Positions 53,860 through 64,000 of a DNA stretch of 64,000 nucleotides are shown here, piece after piece (position 1 is the first letter of the stretch; every line of letters starts with the position of its first letter). The DNA comes from Rhyzopertha dominica (lineage: Eukaryota > Arthropoda > Insecta > Coleoptera > Bostrichidae). The translations under genes and the position numbers were made by a program. The stretch lies in the NCBI GenBank assembly GCA_025024175.1, contig QCXZ01000097.1:1-64000 (forward strand), in the 5' to 3' direction. Under the pieces are notes generated by a model. That model did not search any database. It saw nothing but the letters and a program-made list of their open reading frames with translations, and was not told the DNA's origin.

Positions 53860-56800
53860 ATGGATAAAATAACGGGGGTTCACAGTTACAACGTGTATTA
53901 TGTAGACGCCGAACTGTTTTTGTATAAAAAACAAACGAACGCGTAGGAAAACGATATTATTCGTGTAAGAATTCTACATGCCATGCGCGAGCCGTAACCT
54001 ATGACAGGATCTTGAGCGTTTTAAATCCACACAATCACGTTGCCGACGAAAGCGATTACAAAAAACTTCGTTTTTGGAGCGTTTGCGGCGAAAAGCAGCA
54101 CGTGAAAATACTCCTCTCCACGGCATTTACTTACAAGAGGAAGTTTTCTATCATGATGCCGCCATTGCATTGGGGGGGTATAACAATGTAAAACGAATTA
54201 TGCAGCGCGCTAGAAATAGTGCTACTCCTGGTGTGCCCAACACCTTACAAGACGTAGATCGGTTCCTAAGGGATGTTAGGTAAGTGAACCTTTTATTATG
54301 TTTATAAAAAAAATTTGCTTGAACTAAATCCCCTTCATTTTTTACTGTCCACGTTTAAAAATACACGTTATTCTTTAGAAACTAGTGATGTCTAATTTTT
54401 ACTGTTAAATATTTGTACATAATAAGTTATACAGCACGATGGACCAAGGAATTGGCACCATCTGGACGCACTATTTACGGAGGACTTCTCCAAGTGCATG
54501 CAGCAGCAGAGGCTACTATGTTCTATTTTTTATCACCAATTGTAATAGAAGTGATGGAGGAGCTGTCAACAAGTGGTCAAACAATAGATGTCCATATGGA
54601 TGCAACATTTAACATTGTGCCACGTGCAGGTGGTGCTCGCCAATTATTTATCATACATCTGCATTTTCAGTCCATGGTAAGTAAAGTTACTTATATATAA
54701 GAGAAAACTTTTATTCGGAAAATTATTTATTAATTTTAATTCGGTTTGTATTTTCAGATATTTCCGTTCATTTACTGTTTGATGACTTCAAAGTGTACGG
54801 CAGCATATTGTGCTCTATTCAATCAGCTACTGCGCTCGGTGCTTAGCAGTAAGTATTCTAAGCAATACATATAGACTGCAACTAAATTATAATATTTTGA
54901 AGGGGTACATATTGAAAACGTGATGGCTGACTATAAAGCAGGACTTCGTTTGGCCATTCGTACCAAATTTCCTGCAGCCAGATTGCATGGGTGTTGGTTC
55001 CGTTTTGCAGAGCAGTGTACTTAAAAGGTATGTATAATGAATTGAAATAGTGTTTGCATTTTTATTTTTTTTTCTGCAGGTCGGCAAACGGGATTGGTGG
55101 GAAGACAGAATGTAGCTGAGCATATTGCCCAAGGTGTCAGAATGGCAATGTGTCTTCCGTTACTGTCCCCAAACTTATTTATTCAGGGCTGCGAAGCAGT
55201 AGAACAACACCTTCATCTTGAACCAGTGGCCAATGAAGGTACAGTGCAACAGTTCAACAATTATTTGAGGCGTCAGTGGAGTAAAGCAAATATATCAGTA
55301 TACCGTTTGGGAACCAGAAGCAACAATGCTGTTGAGGGTTTCCACAGTATACTGAAACGAACCATTGGTCGTTCTCACCCAAGTTTTTGGGTATTCCTGG
55401 GTGAACTGCAGAAGCTGGAACATGGTCGGGCTTGTGATATTTTACGTCTCCAACAGGGGCTGCAAAGAAGATAAAGGCCCCGACGGGCATACAGGAACCT
55501 CGACAGAAGAATAGGTAAGGGAAACAAATAATGCAGTAGCTGTAGCAAAAGATTAAGAAATTTTAGTTTTTGCTATAGTAGCTGTTAATAATTTTTTAAT
55601 AGCAACTGCCCCAGACCGTTTGGATGAAGATGGTGATGTGGCTCATTTTCTTCGCCATTTGAGTCACACCATGGGTGCATTACAAAGACAGTTTGATCTA
55701 AGAGGTTTGTACATATTAATAGCTTATCATAATTTTGACCTTTTAAATAAAATATTTATTGGTAGTACCTGTGGAACATCGGGTTGAGGACATAGATATA
55801 GATGACATGCTGCCAAGTAAGAAAAATTCTTCCACATATTATGTTTATTTTAGTAATTTTTTTAGCCTTCTAGATGATGATCTTCAACATATTCCTCATC
55901 CACCTGCAGATGAAAGAGTACATGCAGCAGAGATACAAGCAGGTAAGTAATTTACTTCAAAATACTTACAAATGCTTTTCTGTTGCATTGTACGATATGA
56001 AAATATTTATTACTCATTGTAATTATGAGATATTTATTATCTACCATAGCACATGGAAATACGCGCAACCAACCACCACCCAACAATGAAACTGAACACG
56101 TCGAAGATCAACGGCATATAGGTTCTACTTTATGTAAAGCTTAATAAAATTGTGCTTTTAGATCTTCCTCAGTTTAATATCGACAGCGACAGAAGTGATG
56201 ATAACGGCGAAGAGAATGACTTTCTGCATTGAAAGACAAAATGCCTATATTAGGTTTTATAGTTGCTTTCACCTAATGTGCTCTTTTTAGGGGACGACAT
56301 TGATCAGAAGTACCCGCATGCACTACCGCATGAAGAAAATGCACTTGGTAAATATGAAATATAAACAAATGATTCACTAATTAATATTGATTAAAGACAC
56401 ATACATATATTTATACATAATTTGTGTTTCCTGTAGAACATTGGACTGCCCCCTGGAAACAGAATAAATGATAAAATGAGCAAAAAAATTATGTATAAGT
56501 ACCGGTGATTACAACTGCTCATATATCAAAAATTGTGTTGTCAACACATACAATAAGTAACAGTTACATTAGTACAGGCTTTGACTGTACCTATAGAATG
56601 TAATTGCATTCTATATCAAAGGTATAAGTAATTTGATTAGGATACATATCTCATGGCATGTACATGTTGACAACAAGATACCTAGGCCCCGTTGCACAAA
56701 GCGTGGTTAATCAGACCCTCTGGTTAACACACGGTCAAAAGACTGTTGTCATGGAAACATTTCATTTTCATTGGTGCTGCCCGTGGCAATGGCTAGTTAA

Positions 56801-57935
56801 CCGTGTGTTAACCAGGGGGTCTGGTTAACCACGCTTTGTGCAACTGGGCCCTAGTGAATCAAGCCTTATAAACAGTGTAATTATATCATGTCACTGGTGT
56901 ATTCTATACTATTTACATAGCATACTACATATAATGTAACAAACGATTCGTTTTCGTTATATACATCTGTTTCTTGTTTACATATAAACTGTATTTTTCA
57001 CTCATAAAAGCATCGCTAGTATATGAAAATGTGAGTAACAAATAATTACTACAGTTTTTTTCAGTTGGAGAGATAACTAGTGCTATATGTAAATTGTAAC
57101 CACCTAAAATCATACAAATCATTATTACTTGTATTATGTATTAAACATTAATTTCATTTAAGTACATATAATAACGTAATTTTATTTGTTTTTAAGAGTT
57201 TCATTTGCCGGAAGATGATTGTGTAGATGATAATTCTAATAATGATGAAAGAATTCAAGTGCGCCATTAGGACATTGTTCAAGAAGACATTGGTAATAAA
57301 TAATACTCCGATTGATTACATAAAATTAACATTAAAAGTGATCCACAGTCAACATGCATGTATGTTAGCGAATTTAGATGTTTCATGTAATATTTTCGTT
57401 CATATTCACTTTTCGCAACAAAACTAAATGTAGCTCCGTAAACTATTTATATCTTAATGTATTGCCAAAATCTCAGCAAATTTTCCCTGTAAGCAAACAA
57501 GTAGCATGGCAATTTACCCCTCTCTTGGAAAAGCCATGTTACTTGTTTCTTTTTTTAGGGAATATTTGTTGAAATTTTGTGAATACATCAAGACATAAAT
57601 AGTCTATGCAGCTACATTAAGTTTTGTTGCGAAAAGTGGACATGAACGAAAATATTACATGAAACGTCTAAATTCACTAATACACATGCATGTTGACTGT
57701 GGAGCGCTCTTAACACTTTTAACTTTCTTATTAAATCCTATTATTCACAGAGGAGCCTGATGGTCTTATGCAATGCAAAGCATGCAGAGTGAACCGAGTA
57801 AGGTATACTTTACTTTGCGGACATTTACTCTGTGGGCTCTGTGCAGATACTATCTGCAATTTCAGTGTAACTCCAAAATGCCCTATCTGCAGAGGTCCAA
57901 TCGAATATCCTCCAATATTCATGTTTCATGGATAA
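53860..57935 (+). pseudogene. FLYWCH - MULE transposase - acidic linker - RING finger gene (multi-exon, decayed)
   Basis: Exon to 54279: FLYWCH zinc finger with RYYSCKNSTCHARAV (C-x4-C) and LNPHNHVADE (H-x-H). Exons 54435-54676, 54758-54848, 54903-55027 and 55080-55514 form the MULE domain: first Asp in DVHMDATFNIVP, second in NVMADYKAGL, a Cys in HGCWFRFAEQ and the Glu in NNAVEGFHSILKR. Small exons with good acceptors follow (near 55606, 55767, 55867, 56049, 56162, 56292, 56437 and 57199), coding acidic peptides such as VEHRVEDIDIDDMLP. The last exon, 57751-57935, codes a C3HC4 RING (CKAC, CGH, CGLC, CPIC), with aataaa at 57990. Damage: frameshifts near 53930 and 54075, a stop at 55472-55474 and some exon phases that do not agree. 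Confidence 0.8.
56685..56851. mobile_element. Short palindromic MITE (ggccc…gttgcacaaagcgtggttaa)
   Basis: About 167 bp with long inverted ends: ggccccgttgcacaaagcg at the left and cgctttgtgcaactgggccc at the right, flanked by ta on both sides. Inner blocks also pair (tctggttaacacacggt against accgtgtgttaaccaggg). The ends resemble PIF/Harbinger-ISL2EU-type MITEs. It lies between exons of the MULE gene, so it inserted in an intron. Confidence 0.85.
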
Positions 57936-59426
57936 ATATGCAGTTATTTATTATGCTAACATATTATACATACCTGTACATATTTGTGCAATAAAAATTT
58001 ATATATAAACTTTGTTTGCTACGTACCTTTTCACCAATCATTTCGCTTCTGCAGCTCACTAATTCCGTCTGTTTTGTTTGTAATTAACCTTATTCATAAG
58101 TGATTTTAACAAAAATAGATTAAATTTTTTTTGACTAGTCAGACTGGTCTGTTTTGTGTTTTGCAACGCTTTGTACAAGATCAGACTATCATATGTGTTT
58201 AAATAATGTATTTTCAACTTCCATTACACACATGAATTCTAAAATATATAAATGAACTAATAGACTTTGGCTAAGCGTGTAAAAGTATGGTGTTATTCCT
58301 ATTTTATGTCGAAAACCTAAAATAGTATAATAAAAATACGAGATTATTGTTTGACGTTACTAAAAACCAATCAAAAAATTCAATTTCGGTCAATTATGTC
58401 ATTTTGAACAAATTCAAACACTATTATAGTGTGAATTTTCACAAGAGCAAATTCTCGCTGGAATAATTTAAGGTAGGTATTGCATGACAACAAAAATTGT
58501 TGGCTCTACGTCTGTAATTAAACTTAACTAAGAATGAGTGGAACAAGATTTAATATGTCTTCACTCGATAAGATAATGAAAATATATGTAAAAACACGTT
58601 AAAATATAATCCTTCGAATACCACTCGAGAGTTCGATAAATTTAAAAATTATTCTCCATTTCTGTTGCCCTTCGGCTCAGTGCCTGTTTCTGGGGCAACG
58701 TGTTGTCGAATTTCTGTCAATTTATTTTCAATTTATTCTCATCACCCTCTTGTGATATTATATTGCCGAAAATCATATGGTAGTACCTATAAAAATAAGA
58801 ATAAGCTCTATATCCCTTTATTAGACCAACGGCCTTAAATCGATTATTACTTTGTACTTAATCAATTATGCATTGTACCTTTATTTGTTTGCATAAGTAT
58901 ATGGTAGAAGCCTAGAAGTTTTACAATTACTTCCCGTCTATCCATAAAAAAAGTGTGATCTAAGTGGTTAAAGTATAAATGCATATCTATGGGTCCGTGA
59001 TTAACATAAGAAAAGTAAACACTTAATCGAAACATCTCCATAAAGCACTAATATGCAATCCATTATTTACAATGCCTCCATGCCCACCTCGTCCTATACT
59101 CTAGATTGAGGTTTCAGGTTGAGGTTAGGATACCGGATTGTGCTAAAGTGACATTTACTACCTTTCTGAACTTAGAACTACGATTAGGCGTATCTTAATG
59201 TTCAAAAAAAAACTACAGATAACGTAATTCTACAAACATATGTCATAAAGTTCAAACGATCTACAGATAAAGTAATTCTGAAAACATCAACACAAAATTC
59301 ACGACTTAATTTATATCGCGTAATACGTGATGTTGCCGCAACGTACCGATCAGCCAACGGAATGTTGATGCAATGTCGTGTTGATGCAACGTCGTGTTGA
59401 TGCATCGACACTGAGCCGTCGACAGA

Positions 59427-59530
59427 NGGATCCAGCAGAAGAGGAAACCAAACCTGTAGCCAAAGCTCAGCTACCGTATATCAGAGGAACTACAGAGAGA
59501 GTCGGCAGAGTCCTGAAGAAGCACAACATT
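59427..59530 (+). pseudogene. Third PLE copy, right half of the interrupted fragment
   Basis: EEETKPVAKAQLPYIRGTTE and RVGRVLKKHNI continue exactly where 51064 stopped, relative to the intact copies at 40-44 kb. PLE similarity ends after cacaacatttgcat. Confidence 0.85.
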
Positions 59531-59962
59531 TGCATACATCAAAGTTATTCTACGTTGAATCGGATCGCCATTGTCTCTAATCTTGGTCGAAATATTCAAA
59601 CAAAAGCAAAACAGGTTTTGCTGAAAACCACATCAAAATCTTGCGTTGCGAACGGAAAAGTAAAAACAAAACCTTTTAGTTTTAGAAATAAAAAAGGTCA
59701 GCATCAGAAAACACAATTGGCAAATACGCAAATAGAAATTCCCACGTCCAGTACACCTTTGACTTTGCTGAAACTAGGAAGTCGGCCCTCAAAATCCAAG
59801 GCAGAAGATTTTTTTGCTGTTGGAAGAAGAAATGTATACGTTTTGCTTAACAAACTGCTTCGGCACTCTGCACACAAATCAGGAGTAATTGCGTCAACGT
59901 TACTTTTTATATTTAGGACTAGAACGATTAAAAAGGGATTGTTAATGCTTAGACGAGGTTGA
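59531..59962 (+). other. Open stretch of unknown nature after the PLE fragment
   Basis: 144 codons without a stop, basic and Ser/Thr-rich (SSTPLTLLKLGSRPSKSKAE, then DFFAVGRRNVYVLLNKLL). It has no start of its own and is open only in continuation of the PLE frame. It may be an exon of an unknown gene into which the PLE inserted, or chance. Confidence 0.2.
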
Positions 59963-61444
59963 ACTTAGTGGTGATCAGTGCGGCTAAAACATATATGAAT
60001 TTTTTGAGCTATTGCTGCATGTTTAATATTTACTAACTTGGAAGTGGTTTGAGAAAACTTGTCTGATCCAGAACAAAATTTAATTATTGTGATGTAGAGG
60101 ATAAGGATGATGTTTTTAAATTTCTGTTTTGTAATTAATAAACATCGCTTTCATTAGAATAACCTAAATGTAATATAATTGTAAGTAATGTGTAATCGAA
60201 TCACATTTTATCTTTTATTTTTACTGCAAGATGACGAGAAAGGAGAGGTGCTTTAATATAAACTAACAAAATCTAGAATTGTCAGCTCCAATAAGTATGA
60301 TTTTTCTTAGGGCATAGAGAACCAACAAGTGTAGCTGACTTCTTCAGCGACAAAGCAAGTAGGAAATTTTATCTATATTGAAACTAAAAAGCAGTAATTA
60401 TTTTTAAAAAATAGTGCACCTACTACTTGTTCCTTGTTATAAACTTTATCAGAGCACATTAAAAACTTATATTAAATGCTCCTATAACTCGTCTTTCTAT
60501 CTCATGATCAATATACGTTTTAATGTGACTAAGGTTCCAAAAAAAGATGCACACAAGCATTAGTATTTACATTCTTATCTGTGGATAGCATGTTGTTTTT
60601 TTATACAAGAATAGCATATAAGTCGTTTTATGTGCAAAAAAATAATAAACCAACTTTCCCATAAAAGGTAATGCAAAAATAATTCTCATTCTCATATAAG
60701 CTACCAGCACCTACCCATCAGATTTGGAACCTCTGTTTCAAGAGTATCAATTTCGTAATGTGAAAGATGTCAAGAACCATTATCCTAGGGTGAATATATT
60801 CTCTGTTTTGTTTTTTCTGTATAATATTGTTTTAGATAAAAAATGAAGATATTCATCAAATCTGTGTAAAATTTATTCCCATTTACATATCCTGCTATTT
60901 GAATTTTTTCTAACTGAAATGATTACGAACTAAATTTTGAGTAACATTCTGTTTTAGACATAATAAGTTGGTAAACCTAGTTTCAATAGTTTAAAACATA
61001 TTAGGAGCTTTATCTTAGTAGATAAAATCTTTCAGACAAAATTTGTATTAAATAATGCATACATTTTAGCCAGCGGGTTTTTAAGCCATCTTAATATTTT
61101 AAATCAGTTTTGTAGTACAGCGACTTGCCAAACCGCGGCGCTCAAGTCGATTCTGGCAAATATACGTATATAAGGTAATTATATACATACTGAACCTTTC
61201 GACTTGACACCACTGCTTGGCCTTGCAGCCGCAGTCCGAGCGTATCGCAGAAATTCCAATGCTGTGATCTTTGATTATTTATATTAATACACTATCTAAC
61301 TTTTTTATTTGAATTCGCAGAAGAGTGGTTTAAACGGGAAAGTTTCTTGATTTTTCGAGGAGAATTTGATGGTGTTTACAAAAAAACAATTGAGCATCAT
61401 CTGTCAAAGATATTGACTACAATAAATTTGTTTATTTAAATACC
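59963..61444. other. No gene established; two weak exon-like bits
   Basis: 60311-60357 (REPTSVADFFSDKA, after a tttcttag acceptor-like end) and 60711-60790 (YPSDLEPLFQEYQFRNVKDV) look protein-like but are isolated. Confidence 0.3.

Positions 61445-61493
<49 letters not shown>
61445..61493. repeat. (TAA)n microsatellite
   Basis: About 16 taa trinucleotides without interruption. Confidence 0.95.
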
Positions 61494-62689
61494 GGAATTA
61501 TTTAGGAATAACATACTGCTTTGCATAATGGTTACTATTAAAACAAATTCTACCTTTGGCTATTCAACCTAACCTTTCCAAAATGTACAAAAAGATAGCA
61601 ACAAGAAATAATACATGATTATTTATAATCAAGTTAAACAAAACAATCAAAGTAGTCAAAATTTATGTAGCATAGAATTGCGCAATAAAACAGCGGACTC
61701 ATTAGAATACCTATTTTATAACAATGACATAAATAGTTCTGTATACCATACCTAAAATATCTTGTCTCACGTGTCACGTTCGAAGTTTCGGGCAAATAAT
61801 AATTTATGTATTATCGGACTGCGATAGAAAGAGGAATTTATCAGAGTAGTTTTCTTTATAAGCAATGACAATTACTTATACCTACCAGTCTTATAGTAGA
61901 GTGCCGCAAGAACTGAAATGTATCGCCCTGTGGGCGTCTGAATACTGAAGGCAGCCACTATCATAGATATATCCCAATTAGATTACTAAAGTCGTGCAAA
62001 AACGTCATGTGCAAAAAAAACGCTATTTAAAATATTTGTTTATGTAAATGAGGGTATCACCATAATCATCAGCTATAGCTTCGATTACTTAGTTTGCTTA
62101 TTGACCGATTTGTACTAACTTACGATTTATTAACCATTATCTCAAAAACTAAGCCTTTTTAAAAAATATCGCTCTTTTTTGTGATTCGTATGGCTTATGC
62201 TTCAAATTTTTAAAGTAGGAAATAAGGTACTGACAAACAAAATCACAAACGTCTACAGTGTTTATTCGCGAGCGTTTCCTAAGTTTATCGACAACGGCCT
62301 TTTTCCTCAACCGCCAGTGGCGTCCNTCGTTACTACTACTATGCGTGCATTCGATTATAGTACCTATATAACTTTAAAAATAAAACAAATTAAATATCAG
62401 TTATGATTAAATTAATTACCTATTTAAAATACGCTAGCTGTATGTGTACACGTATATTTAAGCTGCTCTGTACATTTGTTTAAAGAGTGGTGTACTTATT
62501 ACAATTTTCTTAGTTTCTGTATTAAGTGTTTTACAATGACGGTTTGTATTCTGCGCAATAAGAAAACAAGGGGTGTCGATTGTGTTACATGTTGATTCAT
62601 ATAGAACGTTCGGGATTAACACATCCTGCATTCGATTGCATTCGCAATCCACGGTGCCTAAAATTCATTATTTTTGTGGCTGTAGCTTA
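61494..62689. other. No gene seen
   Basis: AT-rich, one n at 62326. Short frames only. Confidence 0.4.
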
Positions 62690-63525
62690 TTTAGAAGCTT
62701 GAAGGCAGAAGTTAAAAAGTTAAATGTTAAATCCGTAATAGGAGAAACAAATATCAAACGGCATGAAAACGAAATTGCAGCATTTAAGGCTGAAATCGAC
62801 TAACTTAAAAAATCAGCAATAACCATAGTAATATCGCGGTGCCGTCTGTTGCTGGTCAAGGGCTCCAACAAATAAATGACGATCAGCTGTTCGATGAACT
62901 GGAGGATCGACAGTGGCGAGCTTGCAATGTTGTGATAGTAATTTATCGGAATCTATACTACATCCACCGATAAGAAATATTTGGAAGACTAATAGAGTTA
63001 AATAAGAGCTGGTCAGGAGTTCCGAAGTAGCACATACTGATGTTGTAAAACGCTACCGAGCAGGTAAAATGTCAAATAACAGATCTCGTCATAATAAGAA
63101 TGTGTCTGAATTTGTCTTGATTGACGGTGAAGGAACAATTTGTGCTATCTTTGATGAGCACGTTCCCAAGTCAACATTTAGAACTAGAAATAACCAATAT
63201 GGTTATTACAAAAACTATAATTGATTACATAAAGCTAAAATCAAAGCACTAGACTTTTAATCTCAAAACTAAATACAGCATTCATTACGATCAAGTTGGG
63301 CAGTTAAAAATTAATTAAATTAGGCGTGCTTACAAGAAAAGTCTATTCAAACCGACCGGTCGCGACCCTAAAACATTTTTGAAATTTGTGAATAGAAAAC
63401 GAAAAGCTTTACCGGTCTACCTAGTAGTATGGTATAGAATATAATGTGCTATCAATTTCTCAGGAAATTGTCAACGCTTTTGCCCAACAATTATCAAGTG
63501 TGTATCCGTATAAATCTGTTAACCA
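62690..63525 (+). pseudogene. Decayed Jockey-like non-LTR retrotransposon fragments
   Basis: Two islands. 62698-62950 gives a coiled-coil-like LKAEVKKLNVKSVIGETNIK and then, in another frame, LFDELEDRQWRACNVVI, as in the ORF1 part of Jockey/I-type LINEs. 63370-63520 gives DPKTFLKFVNRKRKALP and SISQEIVNAFAQQLSSVYP in shifted frames, the stretch between endonuclease and reverse transcriptase in Jockey-type ORF2. The region between is deleted or unrecognisable. Many frame changes; inactive. Confidence 0.5.
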
Positions 63526-64000
63526 GATATGTGATAATAACTGATTTTTCGCGCAAGTACATGTTTCCGGATAAAAATTTATCATGCACCTACTGATTTA
63601 GCATATCAGTCAAATAAATCATTCCCCTCTGAAATAATTATTATGATAGTAAAACCCCCATGTACCAAATTTCACTAAAATATTTAAATTTTTTCAAAAG
63701 TTATTGCAAATATAAAAAAGAAAATCTAAATTCAACACCCTGTATCTTTGTTAGTATTAACTAAGAAATGTGGGGTACGCTTGTGTAAAGACCTCTTAGA
63801 TACATGTTAAAAAATACAGTAGAGCATCCTCTTAAAATACATGTGCTTCTAAATCAGATTTCTTACTTTTTTCAGTAGTATTTAGACGATTTTTATATAG
63901 CTAGTGCCTTTGACTCCAAAACGGATGTCAGCTTTTACGAAATTTGAAGAATACTCTAAAAAAGCCCTATCAATAAAGTAGGTTTGATGTTATATATTTT
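63526..64000. other. No gene seen
   Basis: AT-rich end of the window; possible continuation of LINE flank, but nothing supportable. Confidence 0.4.

Larger units (their letters stand above)
51065..59417 (+). mobile_element. MULE DNA transposon (8.35 kb) inserted in a PLE
   Basis: The flanks are gtcgacagg (51056-51064) and gtcgacaga (59418-59426). This is an 8/9 match to a 9-bp target duplication, the size made by Mutator-like elements; the bases belong to the PLE. The left end reads gtaacacgactttgcatcaacacgacg. The right end, complemented, reads ggctcagtgtcgatgcatcaacacgacg. Both ends repeat the ~16-bp word ttgcatcaacacgacg (three copies at the right end). Inside are a MULE transposase-like gene, reverse-strand recombinase-like relics and a nested MITE. 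No other gene was found in 51065-52030 or 57996-59200. Confidence 0.85.

Noticed and set aside
62573..62803. 76-codon frame as an independent gene
   Set aside because: Only its last third is protein-like and fits decayed LINE ORF1 sequence.

Overview
The window looks like repeat-rich, AT-rich chromosomal DNA from an arthropod, most likely an insect. The grounds are the families present: a Polinton/Maverick-adintovirus gene block, an errantivirus-type env and LTR, GIY-YIG Penelope-like elements (PLEs), a FLYWCH MULE, a THAP gene with short introns, and several MITEs. I found no host gene I could name. Isolated n characters, one 100-n gap and indel-rich stretches point to a draft, gap-filled assembly.

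Layout. 1-6.2 kb is a virus-like block. Two genes and the edge of a third face left: a possible protease edge, a core/pX-like protein and a parvovirus-like phospholipase A2. The rest face right: a packaging ATPase, a 17-bp palindromic repeat array, a DUF8207-type protein, a small structural-like protein, a retroviral-type integrase with chromodomain, a secreted Ser/Thr-rich protein and a type I membrane protein. 6.2-22 kb is mostly non-coding: a GC-rich island, a degenerate exon-like tandem array (8.7-10.6 kb), a palindromic foldback element (14.5-15.6 kb) and a hAT MITE with a perfect 8-bp target duplication (17.36-18.23 kb). 22.2-24.2 kb is a reverse-strand PLE with (TA)n tracts on both sides, followed by a 200-bp multi-hairpin island.

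25.0-39.86 kb is four near-identical, chimeric 4-kb tandem units. Each holds an inverted gag-protease fragment, an errantivirus env fragment, an LTR and the broken 5' part of a THAP gene. A gap ends the fourth unit. 40.0-44.8 kb is a head-to-tail pair of PLE copies with a hammerhead-like ribozyme motif at the junction and again at the end of copy 2. 46 kb holds a second foldback element. At 50.7-59.5 kb a third PLE is split by an 8.35-kb MULE, flanked by an 8-of-9-base target duplication. That MULE carries a multi-exon gene running from a FLYWCH zinc finger through a MULE DDE domain and many tiny acidic exons to a C-terminal C3HC4 RING finger. The last 1.3 kb holds Jockey-like LINE debris.

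How the parts relate. The viral block has DNA packaging, membrane-penetration and integration functions; its polymerase and capsid genes would lie beyond the left edge. Most other coding matter is transposon-derived and broken. The best candidates for something new are the FLYWCH-MULE-RING element, the chimeric tandem array, the ribozyme-linked PLE tandem and the multi-hairpin island.
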